The notes under the pieces are model-generated. The model did not search any database and was not told where the DNA came from. It saw only the letters and a list, made by a program, of their open reading frames with translations. From the NCBI GenBank assembly GCA_002423585.1, contig DIWS01000004.1, positions 124,001-188,000 of the forward strand: a stretch of 64,000 nucleotides of DNA, given 5' to 3'. Both the position numbers and the translations under genes were made by a program. Of the stretch, positions 44,773-52,297 are shown in pieces; the stretch's first letter is position 1; every line of letters starts with the position of its first letter. Origin of the DNA: Actinobacteria bacterium UBA6100. GTDB lineage: Bacteria > Actinomycetota > Coriobacteriia > Anaerosomatales > Anaerosomataceae.

Positions 44773-44988
44773 TCACCGTGCCACTGCCCTGATGATCTGC
44801 TCGATGACGGTCTCGGGCTCTGCGATGATGCCCGTCAGGACAAGGAACACCGTTGACGCGCATCCGCACAACACGAGACCGACCGCGATCATCGCGGCCG
44901 TCACCCAGGGCTTCGTCCGGGGAGTGCCGCCCGAAGGTTGTGTGCCGGAGCCGGAATCGGGCGCACTCTGAACCTGAGGATCGTCCAT
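44773..44988 (-). CDS. Small single-pass membrane protein
   Basis: 71 aa: Ser/Gly/Pro-rich N-terminus, one membrane helix (WVTAAMIAVGLVLCGCASTVFLVLTGII) and a short charged tail. No family recognised. The start has a GGAAGGTGCGGTC stretch upstream and the gene is 10 nt from the hydrolase, so co-transcription is likely. Confidence 0.6.
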   Translation of the reverse strand: MDDPQVQSAPDSGSGTQPSGGTPRTKPWVTAAMIAVGLVLCGCASTVFLVLTGIIAEPETVIEQIIRAVAR

Positions 44989-45194
44989 GACCGCACCTTC
45001 CGTCGGAATCGAATCCGAATGCCGCCTCGTGTCCGCCTGAGTCTACCGCACGCCGGTGCGAACACACGGGGTCGGTGAGCACGCTGCGGATCGAATCGTC
45101 TTGTGGCGCCATCGGGACGCTCCTTGTGTCGGTCGGCATGCGTGTGAAGAACGCTCCCGGGCCTTGCGACTGACACCGATCGCGCACGACGGGA
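44989..45194. other. Intergenic region with attC-like relic
   Basis: No gene seen. It contains GAGTCTACCGCACG (45039-45052), identical to the loop of the attC at 50577-50677, between weakly complementary arms (CCTCGTGT... / ...ACACACGGGG) and a GGTGAGC box that differs by one base from GTTRRRY. It may be a decayed attC, but no clear partner box is present. Confidence 0.3.
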
Positions 45195-45941
45195 TCAGCG
45201 CGTCATCAGCGCGAACACACCCCAGCCGAGGTACTCACGCGTGTAGGTCGCGTAACGCACGGGCTCCGATGTCAGTTGAGCCCTGACTTCTGGAGTCAGC
45301 TCGTCGTCAGCATTGGCCTCAAGCCATCGGCGCATGGTGAGCCACTTCGTGGCTTCGTACCTGTCCCAACCATCCTGGTCGGCGAGAACCATCTCAACGA
45401 CGTCGTAGCCTAGGGCGCCGAACGACGCGAGCAGCTCCGGGAGTGCAAGGAAGTCGGAGGCCGAGTGGGCAAGACACCCCTCTGCGACATCTTCGGTCGA
45501 GGGTAGCTGCCGCCAGTACGGCTCGCCGATGAGGATGATCCCTCCGGGGCGCAGGCTCTGCGTGAGAAGCTCGATGGTGCCGGCGACTCCCTCTCCGATC
45601 CACGTGGCGCCGACACAGGCAGTCACATCCACCTGTTCGACTGAGACGTAGCCCGCGGCGTCGCCATGGATGAACTCGACCCGATCGGCAACGCCGAGCT
45701 CCTCGGCGCGAAGTCTCGCCTGCCCGGTGAACAGCTCGCTCATATCGACGCCGGTCCCGAGGATGCCGTGATCGCGTGCCCAGGTGCACAGCATCTCCCC
45801 GGATCCGCTGGCGAGGTCGAGCACCCTGGTTCCCGGCTCCATGCGCAGCGCTGCGCCGAGAGTGGCGAGCTTATCCGGTGTGATCGGGTTGTGGATGCGA
45901 TGAGCGCTCTCGGTGATGTTGAATATCCGTGGGATGTCCAA
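45195..45941 (-). CDS. SAM-dependent methyltransferase
   Basis: 248 aa. Class I Rossmann motif I VLDLASGSGEML (about residues 40-51) followed by GTGVDMSE and the post-I ADRVEFIHGDAAG; motif LRPGGIILIGEPYW. The substrate is unknown (small-molecule type). A possible decayed attC lies on its 3' side, so it may be an old integron cassette. Confidence 0.87.
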   Translation of the reverse strand: MDIPRIFNITESAHRIHNPITPDKLATLGAALRMEPGTRVLDLASGSGEMLCTWARDHGILGTGVDMSELFTGQARLRAEELGVADRVEFIHGDAAGYVSVEQVDVTACVGATWIGEGVAGTIELLTQSLRPGGIILIGEPYWRQLPSTEDVAEGCLAHSASDFLALPELLASFGALGYDVVEMVLADQDGWDRYEATKWLTMRRWLEANADDELTPEVRAQLTSEPVRYATYTREYLGWGVFALMTR

Positions 45942-46032
45942 TGCTGAGAATCTCCTTACCTGTGTGAATGTATTCGTCTCCGCTCAAGGGCCGCAGGAGT
46001 CCTTCATCCTGCTGGACCAGTGTGGCGTGCGC

Positions 46033-46503
46033 TCAGAGCTCGTACAACAAGTTCCGCATGACCTCGCGCTCGATCCACCCGCGCGATGTGTAGAAGCCCC
46101 GCTTGTACGCCTCGCGGCTGGCGCGGGTGAGGACGCTCAGGCGGCTGCATCCACGCTCACGCGCCTGAGCGATGACTGCATCGAGGAGCAGGGTCCCTAC
46201 CCCCAGTCCCCGGTGGGCCTCCTCGACGAAGAGCTGGGACAGGTAGCCCTCTTCACCGGTGAGAAAGAGATAGGGTACCCAGTGTACGGCTGCGTATCCG
46301 ATGACGCCGGAGTCCCCGGCATCGACGACCAGGACCGTGTGGCACCCGTCCGCGCCGGACAGAGTCTCGAGGTAACCGGTGATCCGGACGGTCGTGGTGG
46401 CGGCGTCCTCAGCGGCGAGGTCTCCGAACCAGCCCAGCGACCTCATAAGGCGCGAGAGCGCAGGAGCGTCCTCGACGCGGGCCGAACGAATGCTGAAGTC
46501 CAT
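46033..46503 (-). CDS. GNAT N-acetyltransferase
   Basis: 156 aa from ATG (a GTG two codons upstream is possible). GNAT core YLSQLFVEEAHRGLGVGTLLLD carries the acetyl-CoA loop (R-G-x-G-x-G type). Substrate unknown. No clear attC adjoins it. Confidence 0.88.
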   Translation of the reverse strand: MDFSIRSARVEDAPALSRLMRSLGWFGDLAAEDAATTTVRITGYLETLSGADGCHTVLVVDAGDSGVIGYAAVHWVPYLFLTGEEGYLSQLFVEEAHRGLGVGTLLLDAVIAQARERGCSRLSVLTRASREAYKRGFYTSRGWIEREVMRNLLYEL

Positions 46504-46621
46504 AGTCACCCCGAGCCTGATGTGCCGGACGTCGCGGCACCCTATGCGGCAGCTTACTGCTCAGATCCGCTTCAATGAACTGAGATCGATTCTATGGGCT
46601 CTGACGCGTCGCAAACCGGAC

Positions 46622-47056
46622 TCAGTCGGACCCTGGACGCGTTGACAGCCACTCATCGATCAGGCGAGTAGTCTCGTCGCGAGCATGGCGAAAGGCCTCG
46701 ATGCGGTCATTCTCCGACCCATCGACGCTCGCCGGGTCGCTGATGGACCAGAAGAGCCTCTGCCCGCCGACTGGCCAGATGCGCGGGCAGTGTTCCTCCG
46801 CGTGCGCGCACACCGTGACGAGGTAGTTGATGTGCATCTTGCCGAGGTATTCGTCGACACCCTTGCTATGGAGACCCTCCGTCGGAACGCCAGCCTCCTC
46901 GAGGACCGCGATCGTCTCTGGGCGCACCGCGCTGGGTTCGAGACCTGCGCTGTGGACCTCGAATCTGTCACCGGCGCGCTGGCGCAGAATCGCTTCCGCC
47001 ATCTGACTGCGGGCGGTGTTGCCAGTACACAGGAAGAGTACACGCGGGAGATGCAT
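46622..47056 (-). CDS. Arsenate reductase / low-molecular-weight phosphatase (ArsC, thioredoxin type)
   Basis: 144 aa from ATG. P-loop FLCTGNTARSQMAEA with the nucleophilic Cys (C-x5-R-S), and a distal Cys pair spaced as in thioredoxin-coupled ArsC (VTVCAHAEEHCP). This supports arsenate reduction rather than plain protein-tyrosine phosphatase. No ArsR or efflux gene is nearby, so it may be a solitary resistance gene. Confidence 0.88.
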   Translation of the reverse strand: MHLPRVLFLCTGNTARSQMAEAILRQRAGDRFEVHSAGLEPSAVRPETIAVLEEAGVPTEGLHSKGVDEYLGKMHINYLVTVCAHAEEHCPRIWPVGGQRLFWSISDPASVDGSENDRIEAFRHARDETTRLIDEWLSTRPGSD

Positions 47057-47159
47057 CGTCTGGTCCCTCCGACGACTGCGGATAGACGCATTATCTACCG
47101 AGCGAGATGCCAGATGACCATATGCAACGAAGAGTTTACATGGTCTCGAGGACCATTCT

Positions 47160-47223
47160 GACTGACGTCTCTGGATGCCCCCGATCACGCATAGCGCAGT
47201 GGTCTGCGGGTGGACCGTTGAGC
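47160..47223 (-). repeat. Degenerate attC site (3' of the CPBP gene)
   Basis: Left box GACTGAC followed by GTCTCT, the same spacer as the 87-bp family; right box GTTGAGC (47217-47223) fits GTTRRRY and overlaps the CPBP stop codon. Inner arms pair weakly. Confidence 0.45.
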
Positions 47224-47957
47224 TAGCGTGAAATTGCGGCGATGAAACTCACGGCGACAAGGACATCGAGGGTGTTGACCAGCACGTGGACGATGATGGA
47301 GACGTACAGATTCCGCCGCTGGGCAACGTAGATCATCGGGATCAAGGCAAGCGTTCTTGTGACGAACTGCCACGGCGTCCAGAAGTGGTAGATCGCGAAC
47401 AGCAGGCTGTGCAGGACGGGTGCCCACTTGCCCGCGTAACCCATACGGGGCAGCAGGAATCCGCGGAAGTAGAGCTCTTCGACGACCGGGCCCACGACGA
47501 CCCCGAACACCGCCACCAGGCTGTACGTCCAGATCAGCGCGGTCCTGGAGTACTCCGCAGTGAGGCCGCTCTCAAGCGCCGGCACCCAGGCGAACAGGGT
47601 CTGCTGTAAGGCAGCGTCGACGGGCTTCATCAGCGTGAAGATGATCCCGACGATCACGAAGAGGCCAGGCACCCAAACGACGTACTGCCACATCGGAATG
47701 GGAGTCCTGTACGACGCGACGCCGCGCAATGAGTAGCGACCATTCCTCTTCCGACCTTCGTGCAGCAGGTAGCCCAATTCGAACGGGGTGAGCACCAGGG
47801 CCGCAGCAATCATGAGTGAGGCTAGCGAGGGAAGGCCCCACTGCCGAAGGACCGGAGAGAGCATGTAGTAGCACAAGCCGACCGCGACACCAGGACCCAG
47901 GTGCAGCAGCAGGGATCGTCCGACCGAGTGCTGCTCAACAGGGGAATCGGAATGCAT
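47223..47957 (-). CDS. CPBP-family intramembrane metalloprotease
   Basis: 244 aa, about 7 membrane segments. All three CPBP (Abi/CAAX-protease-like) motifs are visible: VEELYFRGFLL (EExxxR), FAIYHFW (FxxxH) and VHVLVNTL (HxxxN/B). Such proteins act in bacteriocin self-immunity, prenyl-protein processing or anti-phage functions; no bacteriocin gene is adjacent. It lies between two attC-like sites, so it is probably cassette-borne. Confidence 0.9.
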   Translation of the reverse strand: MHSDSPVEQHSVGRSLLLHLGPGVAVGLCYYMLSPVLRQWGLPSLASLMIAAALVLTPFELGYLLHEGRKRNGRYSLRGVASYRTPIPMWQYVVWVPGLFVIVGIIFTLMKPVDAALQQTLFAWVPALESGLTAEYSRTALIWTYSLVAVFGVVVGPVVEELYFRGFLLPRMGYAGKWAPVLHSLLFAIYHFWTPWQFVTRTLALIPMIYVAQRRNLYVSIIVHVLVNTLDVLVAVSFIAAISR

Positions 47958-47990
47958 TGCGTCCCTTCCGCCACGAGGTACCCTCCAACT

Positions 47991-48088
47991 GCCTAATGTG
48001 TCGGCGTCTCAGCCGTGTCACGCCGACGAGCACTTGCGACCCAAGTCTGCTGCACGGGGCGCGCCGTGTGGGTGAGGCGCGGGTCAGC
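47991..48088 (-). repeat. attC site (3' of the HAD gene)
   Basis: R'' GCCTAAT (47991-47997) and R' GGTCAGC (48082-48088). Inner arms GCGTCTCA/TGAGGCGC pair; both R boxes deviate by one base from the consensus. Confidence 0.65.
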
Positions 48089-48092
48089 GGGT

Positions 48093-48752
48093 TCACCGCT
48101 CGAACTCAAGCCCGGGCATCACCCGGAGAACATCCAGGAGCGAGTCGGTCTCCAGCGCGACTCGCGCGCTCTCGACCGCCTCCCGGGTCCCATTCAACGC
48201 GACCGAGTACCCGACAGCGTTGAAGAGCGGGATATCCGATCTCGAATCGCCGACATGAAACACCTCAGACAGGGAGATTCCACGAGCGCCACACAGCGAC
48301 CGGATGAACTCGGGTTTGTCGTCCTCAGTGAAGTCCATCTCGACCTCACCGCTGAACTCCCCGCCTCTGCCAATCCTCAGGGTCGGTCCGCTGGAGGCGA
48401 TGAAGCCATACCGGTCGGTGAAGACCTCGCCGACGAACCGCCAGGCGAGAGTGCAGATCACCGAGGGGATGCCGCGCTCCTTCAGCCACCCGACGGTCTC
48501 CACGATGTCATCGATGACCGGGATGTCATCCAGCATGTTGGCGACGTCGGCCCGGGTCAGGCCACGGTAGTGGCGGCCGTCCATCGCAGCGACATCCGCG
48601 TTAGTGACCGTTCCGGCGGCGTATGCCCTCTCGATCTCAGCCATCGCGTCGACGTGCCCCAGGTGCGTGGCGAGGTGTTGCCCGGTGCTGACGTGCCTCA
48701 CCAATGTGCCATCAAGGTCGAAGCAGGCGAGCTTCCATCTCGTGATGCACAT
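48093..48752 (-). CDS. HAD-superfamily (SerB-like) phosphatase
   Basis: 219 aa from ATG 48752; a longer frame starts at a TTG at 48785 close to the next attC. HAD motif I FDLDGTLV, a helical cap, motif III region DDKPEF and motif IV GDSRSDIPLF. This is the HAD-IB layout of phosphoserine phosphatase-like enzymes. Substrate unknown. Its stop is 5 nt from an attC R' box, marking it as a cassette gene. Confidence 0.88.
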   Translation of the reverse strand: MCITRWKLACFDLDGTLVRHVSTGQHLATHLGHVDAMAEIERAYAAGTVTNADVAAMDGRHYRGLTRADVANMLDDIPVIDDIVETVGWLKERGIPSVICTLAWRFVGEVFTDRYGFIASSGPTLRIGRGGEFSGEVEMDFTEDDKPEFIRSLCGARGISLSEVFHVGDSRSDIPLFNAVGYSVALNGTREAVESARVALETDSLLDVLRVMPGLEFER

Positions 48753-48789
48753 GGCCCGTCCCAAGGTCGGCATTGATGACAACAAGTCC

Positions 48790-48876
48790 GGCTAACGTCT
48801 CAGTACTTCAGCCGCGAACGAGCGGCTTGAGTTCAGCCTAGCGTGTGCGTGAGTCGGCTGGGAGTACGTGTTGCCT
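48790..48876 (-). repeat. attC site (87-bp family)
   Basis: R'' GGCTAAC (48790-48796), arms GTACTTC-AGCCG and CGGCT-G-GGAGTAC with an extrahelical G on the right arm, and an altered R' GTTGCCT (48870-48876), which may impair recombination. Confidence 0.8.
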
Positions 48877-49324
48877 AGACGCCCTCGTTCAGGCTCGCCT
48901 GCGCAGCCTGCGTGACCCCGCGCCTCACCCCGCGTGCGGTCACCAACGCGAGCGCGGAGATACACACCACTCCGATCAGCGTAGCGAAGACGAGGGCGAA
49001 GAGCAGCTGTGGGTTGCCGCTGTCTGCCATCGCGAGCTGGATCCTCCAGTTCGCCACCAGATACCCCACGACGACCGCGGCGCCGAGCCCGGCACCGACG
49101 TGACCCTCGCGACCACCGGCCACGAAGAGCAGGACGCTCAACACCGTCACGACCGCCGCGGCGTACTTGATCAGGAACAACCCGTACACAAGCGGCGACC
49201 TGAGAAGTCCATCGAAGCCCATGGCGGCCAGCCCGGTCGGCACCATACCGACAGCGACAACGAGCCCCGCGATACCGAATGCGACGAGCATCACGGCCAG
49301 GCGCCTGTGCAACACTAGGTCCAC
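48875..49324 (-). CDS. Cassette-borne membrane protein, unknown
   Basis: 149 aa from a GTG with GGGGAGGA 5 nt upstream. Four predicted membrane helices (about residues 10-32, 45-66, 78-95, 105-130) with a short basic C-terminal tail. The small four-helix topology resembles CopD/DUF-type integral proteins, but I assign no family. The stop codon overlaps the attC R' box; the gene fills one cassette. Confidence 0.75.
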   Translation of the reverse strand: MDLVLHRRLAVMLVAFGIAGLVVAVGMVPTGLAAMGFDGLLRSPLVYGLFLIKYAAAVVTVLSVLLFVAGGREGHVGAGLGAAVVVGYLVANWRIQLAMADSGNPQLLFALVFATLIGVVCISALALVTARGVRRGVTQAAQASLNEGV

Positions 49325-49356
49325 GTCATCCTCCCCCCCAGGGCGATCTCAGTTCT

Positions 49357-49441
49357 GGCTTACATCTTTGAGCATCAGCCGCGGTCGTGAGCTTCACTTC
49401 GTAGCGTAACGCCCGCGCCATCGCTGGAAGTCCGGGTCAGC
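49357..49441 (-). repeat. Degenerate attC site (87-bp family)
   Basis: R'' GGCTTAC (49357-49363) and R' GGTCAGC (49435-49441). The inner part (TTCACTTCGTAGC...CGCTGGAAG) closely follows the attC at 52905-52992. Confidence 0.7.
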
Positions 49442-49913
49442 CCCTCGCTACCTGCCCCCCCGCAGTCAGGAAAGACGCGACCTCCTCTGCGTCATCACGG
49501 GTCGTTGCAACCAGGGTCCATTGACCGGAACGCTCCCGGTTGTCGAAGGCGGCGCTCAATACGAGCACACGGCCGTTGCGCTTCGCGAGGGACACCGCTG
49601 CGAGTGGAAGGTTCATCGTCCGCGACTCGCCCCGGGACAGGCGAAGGATCCCGAAGGTGATCGCCCCCAGAACTGCGGCAGCCACCCCTACCGCGACCGA
49701 GCGGAGCTCCAACGAGCCCGGAAGTGCGAAGAGGGCGAGCGCCAGAAACACCAGTACCGCGCCGATATAGGAGAGAACGATGGCGTAGTAGTGGTGTAGA
49801 GGGCGGGCGACTAGGGTCACGGAATCCGGGCCCACGCGCAGTTCCGCGTCCCCCATGTACGAGCGCGGCAGATTGACCATGACCGCGAATGCCTGACTGC
49901 CCGTCGCGTCCAT
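49437..49913 (-). CDS. Cassette-borne two-TM protein, unknown
   Basis: 158 aa from ATG 49913; the frame remains open far upstream through the next attC and an antisense stretch of the GNAT gene, but that part is not coding. A soluble N-terminal segment, two membrane helices (YAIVLSYIGAVLVFLALALFAL and VAVGVAAAVLGAITFGIL), then a cytoplasmic tail resembling a PH-like 'bPH' domain (LAKRNGRVLVLSAAFDNRERSGQW). The TGA stop lies inside the attC R' box. Confidence 0.72.
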   Translation of the reverse strand: MDATGSQAFAVMVNLPRSYMGDAELRVGPDSVTLVARPLHHYYAIVLSYIGAVLVFLALALFALPGSLELRSVAVGVAAAVLGAITFGILRLSRGESRTMNLPLAAVSLAKRNGRVLVLSAAFDNRERSGQWTLVATTRDDAEEVASFLTAGGQVARG

Positions 49914-49958
49914 CTGCACTCCTGACTCCCGTGGAAACGTAGTCGTCACAGGTGATGG

Positions 49959-50058
49959 GGCTGACGTTCTTGTGCCTGAGCTGAAGCGCGCCCCTTGCCC
50001 GTTCCCTGCCAAGTCTACCGCACACGGGCCCGCTCTCTGCTCGACGCCGGGGCTAGGC
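49959..50058 (-). repeat. attC site (100-bp family)
   Basis: R'' GGCTGAC (49959-49965), R' GCTAGGC (50052-50058); arms TGAAGCGCGCCCC and CGGGCCCGCT. Loop contains AGTCTACCGCACACGG as in the other members. Confidence 0.8.
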
Positions 50059-50064
50059 AGTTCC

Positions 50065-50559
50065 TCACAGGTCGAGCTCAAGTCGCTGCTCCACCACCTC
50101 GGTGCCCCATCGTGTGCCGTGACGCTGTTCAGTGAGCACGAAACCCGCGTCGTCGTAGAGCCGTCGCGCATGGTCGAGACCCGCGAACGTCCAGAGGTGG
50201 ACAGTGCTGAATGCCTTGTCCCGACAGAAGGTGAGCGCCGCGTCCAGAAGCCGTGATCCCGCTCCGTGTCCGCGCAAGGAATCCGAGACGAGAAACCAAC
50301 GGAGTTCCGCCATCCCGCGGACCGTAGTCGGCGAGCCGTCGATAGCCACCGATCCTTCGACTGTTCCACCCACGTGCGCAGTCCAAAGGCCGTCGCACCC
50401 GGGGTCGAACCCGCCGAGGAAGTCCGACAGCTCCACCACGTTCTTGTGCGTGAACGCGGCATCGAAGCCCCAGCGCGACCCGTAGTAGGAGTCGTGCATA
50501 TCGACGATTCGATGCAGGACCCCGGGCACGGGACCAGTCACTATCGAGTAGGCGACCAT
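50065..50559 (-). CDS. Cassette-borne GNAT N-acetyltransferase
   Basis: 164 aa from ATG 50559; an in-frame extension to 50661 would translate the neighbouring attC and is rejected. GNAT acetyl-CoA motif RWFLVSDSLRGHGAGSRLLDAAL and the C-terminal AGLDHARRLYDDAGFVL pattern. Integron cassettes often carry GNAT enzymes, including aminoglycoside acetyltransferases, but this one shows no diagnostic feature of those. Confidence 0.87.
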   Translation of the reverse strand: MVAYSIVTGPVPGVLHRIVDMHDSYYGSRWGFDAAFTHKNVVELSDFLGGFDPGCDGLWTAHVGGTVEGSVAIDGSPTTVRGMAELRWFLVSDSLRGHGAGSRLLDAALTFCRDKAFSTVHLWTFAGLDHARRLYDDAGFVLTEQRHGTRWGTEVVEQRLELDL

Positions 50560-50576
50560 GCCGCTCCCTGGAGACT

Positions 50577-50677
50577 GCCTGACGTCTTTGGGCGTGAGTT
50601 GAAGCGCGCCCCACCCCACTTTCCTGCCCGAGTCTACCGCACGCGGGCCCGCTTTCTGCACGACGCCCGGGTTAGAA
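50577..50677 (-). repeat. attC site (100-bp family)
   Basis: R'' GCCTGAC (50577-50583), R' GTTAGAA (50671-50677); inner arms GGGCGT-GAGT and GCACG-ACGCCC, TGAAGCGCGCCCC and GGGCCCGCTTTC. Confidence 0.85.
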
Positions 50678-50686
50678 CGCCTGCAC

Positions 50687-50980
50687 CTACGCCGTCAACT
50701 GCACCTTGAGACGCTTGCCGATGGCACTTGCCGCGCGCTCGAGCGTGACGAGCGTGACCGAAGGGTTCGCGGGATCGAGCAGACGCTCCACCGATGAGCG
50801 GCTCGTCTTCATGCGGCGCGCGAGTTCAGACTGCGAGATGTTAGCGCGCTCCATCTCCTGGGCCAACTGGTAGGCGATGACCCGCTTGGTCGCGACGGCC
50901 TCCGCCTCGTCGAGGACACCCTCATCACGGAGGAAGTCGTCGAAGTCGCTTCCGATATGCTTCTTGTCCACCGTGTTCAC
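50687..50980 (-). CDS. XRE-family antitoxin of a HigB-type TA pair
   Basis: 97 aa from a GTG overlapping the toxin stop (GTGA). Helix-turn-helix MERANISQSELARRMKTSRSSVERLLD in the centre, followed by the TLERAASAIGKRLKVQL tail typical of antitoxins paired with Gp49-like toxins. It should neutralise the toxin and repress the operon through the upstream palindrome. Toxin-first order fits HigBA. Confidence 0.88.
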   Translation of the reverse strand: MNTVDKKHIGSDFDDFLRDEGVLDEAEAVATKRVIAYQLAQEMERANISQSELARRMKTSRSSVERLLDPANPSVTLVTLERAASAIGKRLKVQLTA

Positions 50981-51336
50981 TCCCTTCGCAGATCCGCCAG
51001 GCGCTGCTGTGCGGTCGTGAGATCGGATGCCGGCGTCTTCTGGGACTTCTTCACGAAACCGTGGAGCAGCACCATGACCGATCCTTCAACCGTGAAGAGC
51101 ACCCGTGCGATGCCCGCCGCGATGTGCGAGCGGACCTCCCACAGACCCGACTCGAGCTTGCGGATGAGCGGCATCCCGAGCGGCCAACCGTACTGCGCCG
51201 TCTTGATGTCCTCGCCGACCGCTCGCCGGTCGTCCTTTGTGAGTCCGAGGAGCCACTCCCTCACCGGCTCTGTGCCGGATGCGGTGCGGTAGAACCGCAC
51301 CGAGAGAATGGGCTGCTTGTCACGGGACTCACTCAT
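50977..51336 (-). CDS. RelE/Gp49-like (HigB) toxin
   Basis: 119 aa from ATG 51336. VRFYRTASGTEPVREWLLGL, LIRKLESGLWEVRSHIAAGIARVLFTVEGS and LLHGFVKKSQKTP are the hallmark segments of phage-derived Gp49-like (DUF891) toxins, ribosome-dependent mRNA interferases. An upstream TTG would place the start inside the operator, so the ATG is preferred. Co-expressed with the XRE antitoxin. Confidence 0.9.
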   Translation of the reverse strand: MSESRDKQPILSVRFYRTASGTEPVREWLLGLTKDDRRAVGEDIKTAQYGWPLGMPLIRKLESGLWEVRSHIAAGIARVLFTVEGSVMVLLHGFVKKSQKTPASDLTTAQQRLADLRRE

Positions 51337-51344
51337 GCAAGGAG

Positions 51345-51362
51345 TGTACCACAATTGGTACA
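51345..51362. promoter_or_regulatory. Operator palindrome of the Gp49-type TA operon
   Basis: TGTACCACAATTGGTACA: perfect 7-bp arms (TGTACCA/TGGTACA) around 4 nt, centred about 17 nt upstream of the toxin ATG. Position and symmetry fit an antitoxin-binding operator. Confidence 0.7.
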
Positions 51363-51409
51363 GAATGAAACCCCGAATGTCAGGAGAATGGAGGGGTACT
51401 GAAAGGTCG

Positions 51410-51510
51410 TTCTAACGTCTTTGGGCGCAAGCTGAAGCGCGCCCCGCCACACTTCCCTGCCCGAGTCTACCGCACACGGGCGCGCTCTCTGCTCGACGCC
51501 CGGGTTAGGC
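51410..51510 (-). repeat. attC site (100-bp family)
   Basis: R'' TTCTAAC (51410-51416), R' GTTAGGC (51504-51510). Arms GGGCGC-AAGCTGAAGCGCGCCC and GGGCGCGCTCTCTGCTC-G-ACGCCC with an extrahelical G on the right arm. The TTA of R' is the antisense of the higA stop TAA. Confidence 0.9.
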
Positions 51511-51831
51511 CGTGTGTTCGAGCTGGCGGCCCAGTCCCGACCACGGCTTGATGCCCTTGAGTGTGTCCCGAAGCTGATCTTGCGCGACCTCCGTGTCATA
51601 GGCGGCCTGGGCACGCAGCCAGTAGCCGTCCGAGAGGCCGAAGAACTTGCAGAGACGCAGGTCGGTGTCAGCCGTGATGGCACGCTTGCCCGCGACGATC
51701 GCACCGATACGCTGGGCGGGAACGCCGATCTCCTTAGCGAGACGGTACTGCGAGATTCCCATAGGCTTGAGGAACTCCTCCAAGAGGAGCTCGCCGGGGC
51801 TGACTGGCTTGAGCTTGGTCATCGTCATCAC
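51505..51831 (-). CDS. higA: HigA-family antitoxin
   Basis: 108 aa. SPGELLLEEFLKPMGISQYRLAKEIGVPAQRIGAIVAGKRAITADTDLRLCKFFGLSDGYWL is the full HigA (XRE) signature. Pairs with the HigB gene 3 nt upstream. Its TAA stop is supplied by the R' box of the attC, so the reading frame ends exactly at the cassette boundary. Confidence 0.95.
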   Translation of the reverse strand: MMTMTKLKPVSPGELLLEEFLKPMGISQYRLAKEIGVPAQRIGAIVAGKRAITADTDLRLCKFFGLSDGYWLRAQAAYDTEVAQDQLRDTLKGIKPWSGLGRQLEHTA

Positions 51832-51834
51832 GTC

Positions 51835-52113
51835 CTAGTGGTAGTCCACGATCTCAACGTCTTCCGGACCCGCTTGCGTCCAGCGGAAGCAGATGCGGAA
51901 CTGGTCGTTCACCCGGATGCTGTGCTGGCCGGCTCGATCGCCCTTGAGCGCCTCGAGCCTGTTGCCCGGTGGCACCCGCAAGTCGTCGAGCACGCTCGCG
52001 ATCTCGAGCTGCCGAAGCTTGCGCCTGGCGACAGACTCGATGTTGACGAACCGGCGCACGTGGTTGCCGTGAGCCAGCCGTTCGGTGTCAGCATCTTTGA
52101 ATGAGACGATCAT
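51835..52113 (-). CDS. higB: HigB/RelE-family mRNA-interferase toxin
   Basis: 92 aa from ATG 52113; an in-frame upstream frame to 52140 would cross the operator. IVSFKDADTERLAHG at the N-terminus, LRVPPGNRLEALKGDRAGQHSIRVNDQFRICFRW in the C-terminal half: the HigB (RelE-fold) pattern with basic catalytic residues. Ribosome-dependent mRNA cleavage is expected. Confidence 0.94.
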   Translation of the reverse strand: MIVSFKDADTERLAHGNHVRRFVNIESVARRKLRQLEIASVLDDLRVPPGNRLEALKGDRAGQHSIRVNDQFRICFRWTQAGPEDVEIVDYH

Positions 52114-52120
52114 GGGTGGA

Positions 52121-52157
52121 TAGTAACGCGGCGCGTGCATAACGTCAAGCGTTACTA
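52121..52157. promoter_or_regulatory. higBA operator with nested inverted repeats
   Basis: TAGTAACGC (52121-52129) is inverted perfectly at GCGTTACTA (52149-52157); a second palindrome TAACG-TCAAG-CGTTA (52140-52154) shares the right arm. Three half-sites of TAACG type lie directly upstream of the higB ATG. Confidence 0.7.
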
Positions 52158-52199
52158 GTGAGATGCGCGGTTCGGAGCACGAGATGGACGCTCACACCG

Positions 52200-52286
52200 G
52201 CCTAACGTCTCTGTGCTTCAGCCGCGAACAAGCGGCTTAATGTCAGCCTAGCGCGTGCGTGAGTCGGCTGGAAGCACGGGTTAGAC
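52200..52286 (-). repeat. attC site (87-bp family)
   Basis: R'' GCCTAAC (52200-52206), R' GTTAGAC (52280-52286). Stem GTGCTTC-AGCCG with CGGCT-G-GAAGCAC; unpaired spacer GTCTCT opposite GG. Confidence 0.92.
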
Positions 52287-52297
52287 ATGCCGCATAC

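Noticed and set aside
49914..50462. N-terminal extension of the membrane protein gene ending at 49437
   Set aside because: The extension would translate an attC site and the reverse of the GNAT gene; the ATG at 49913 is the sensible start.
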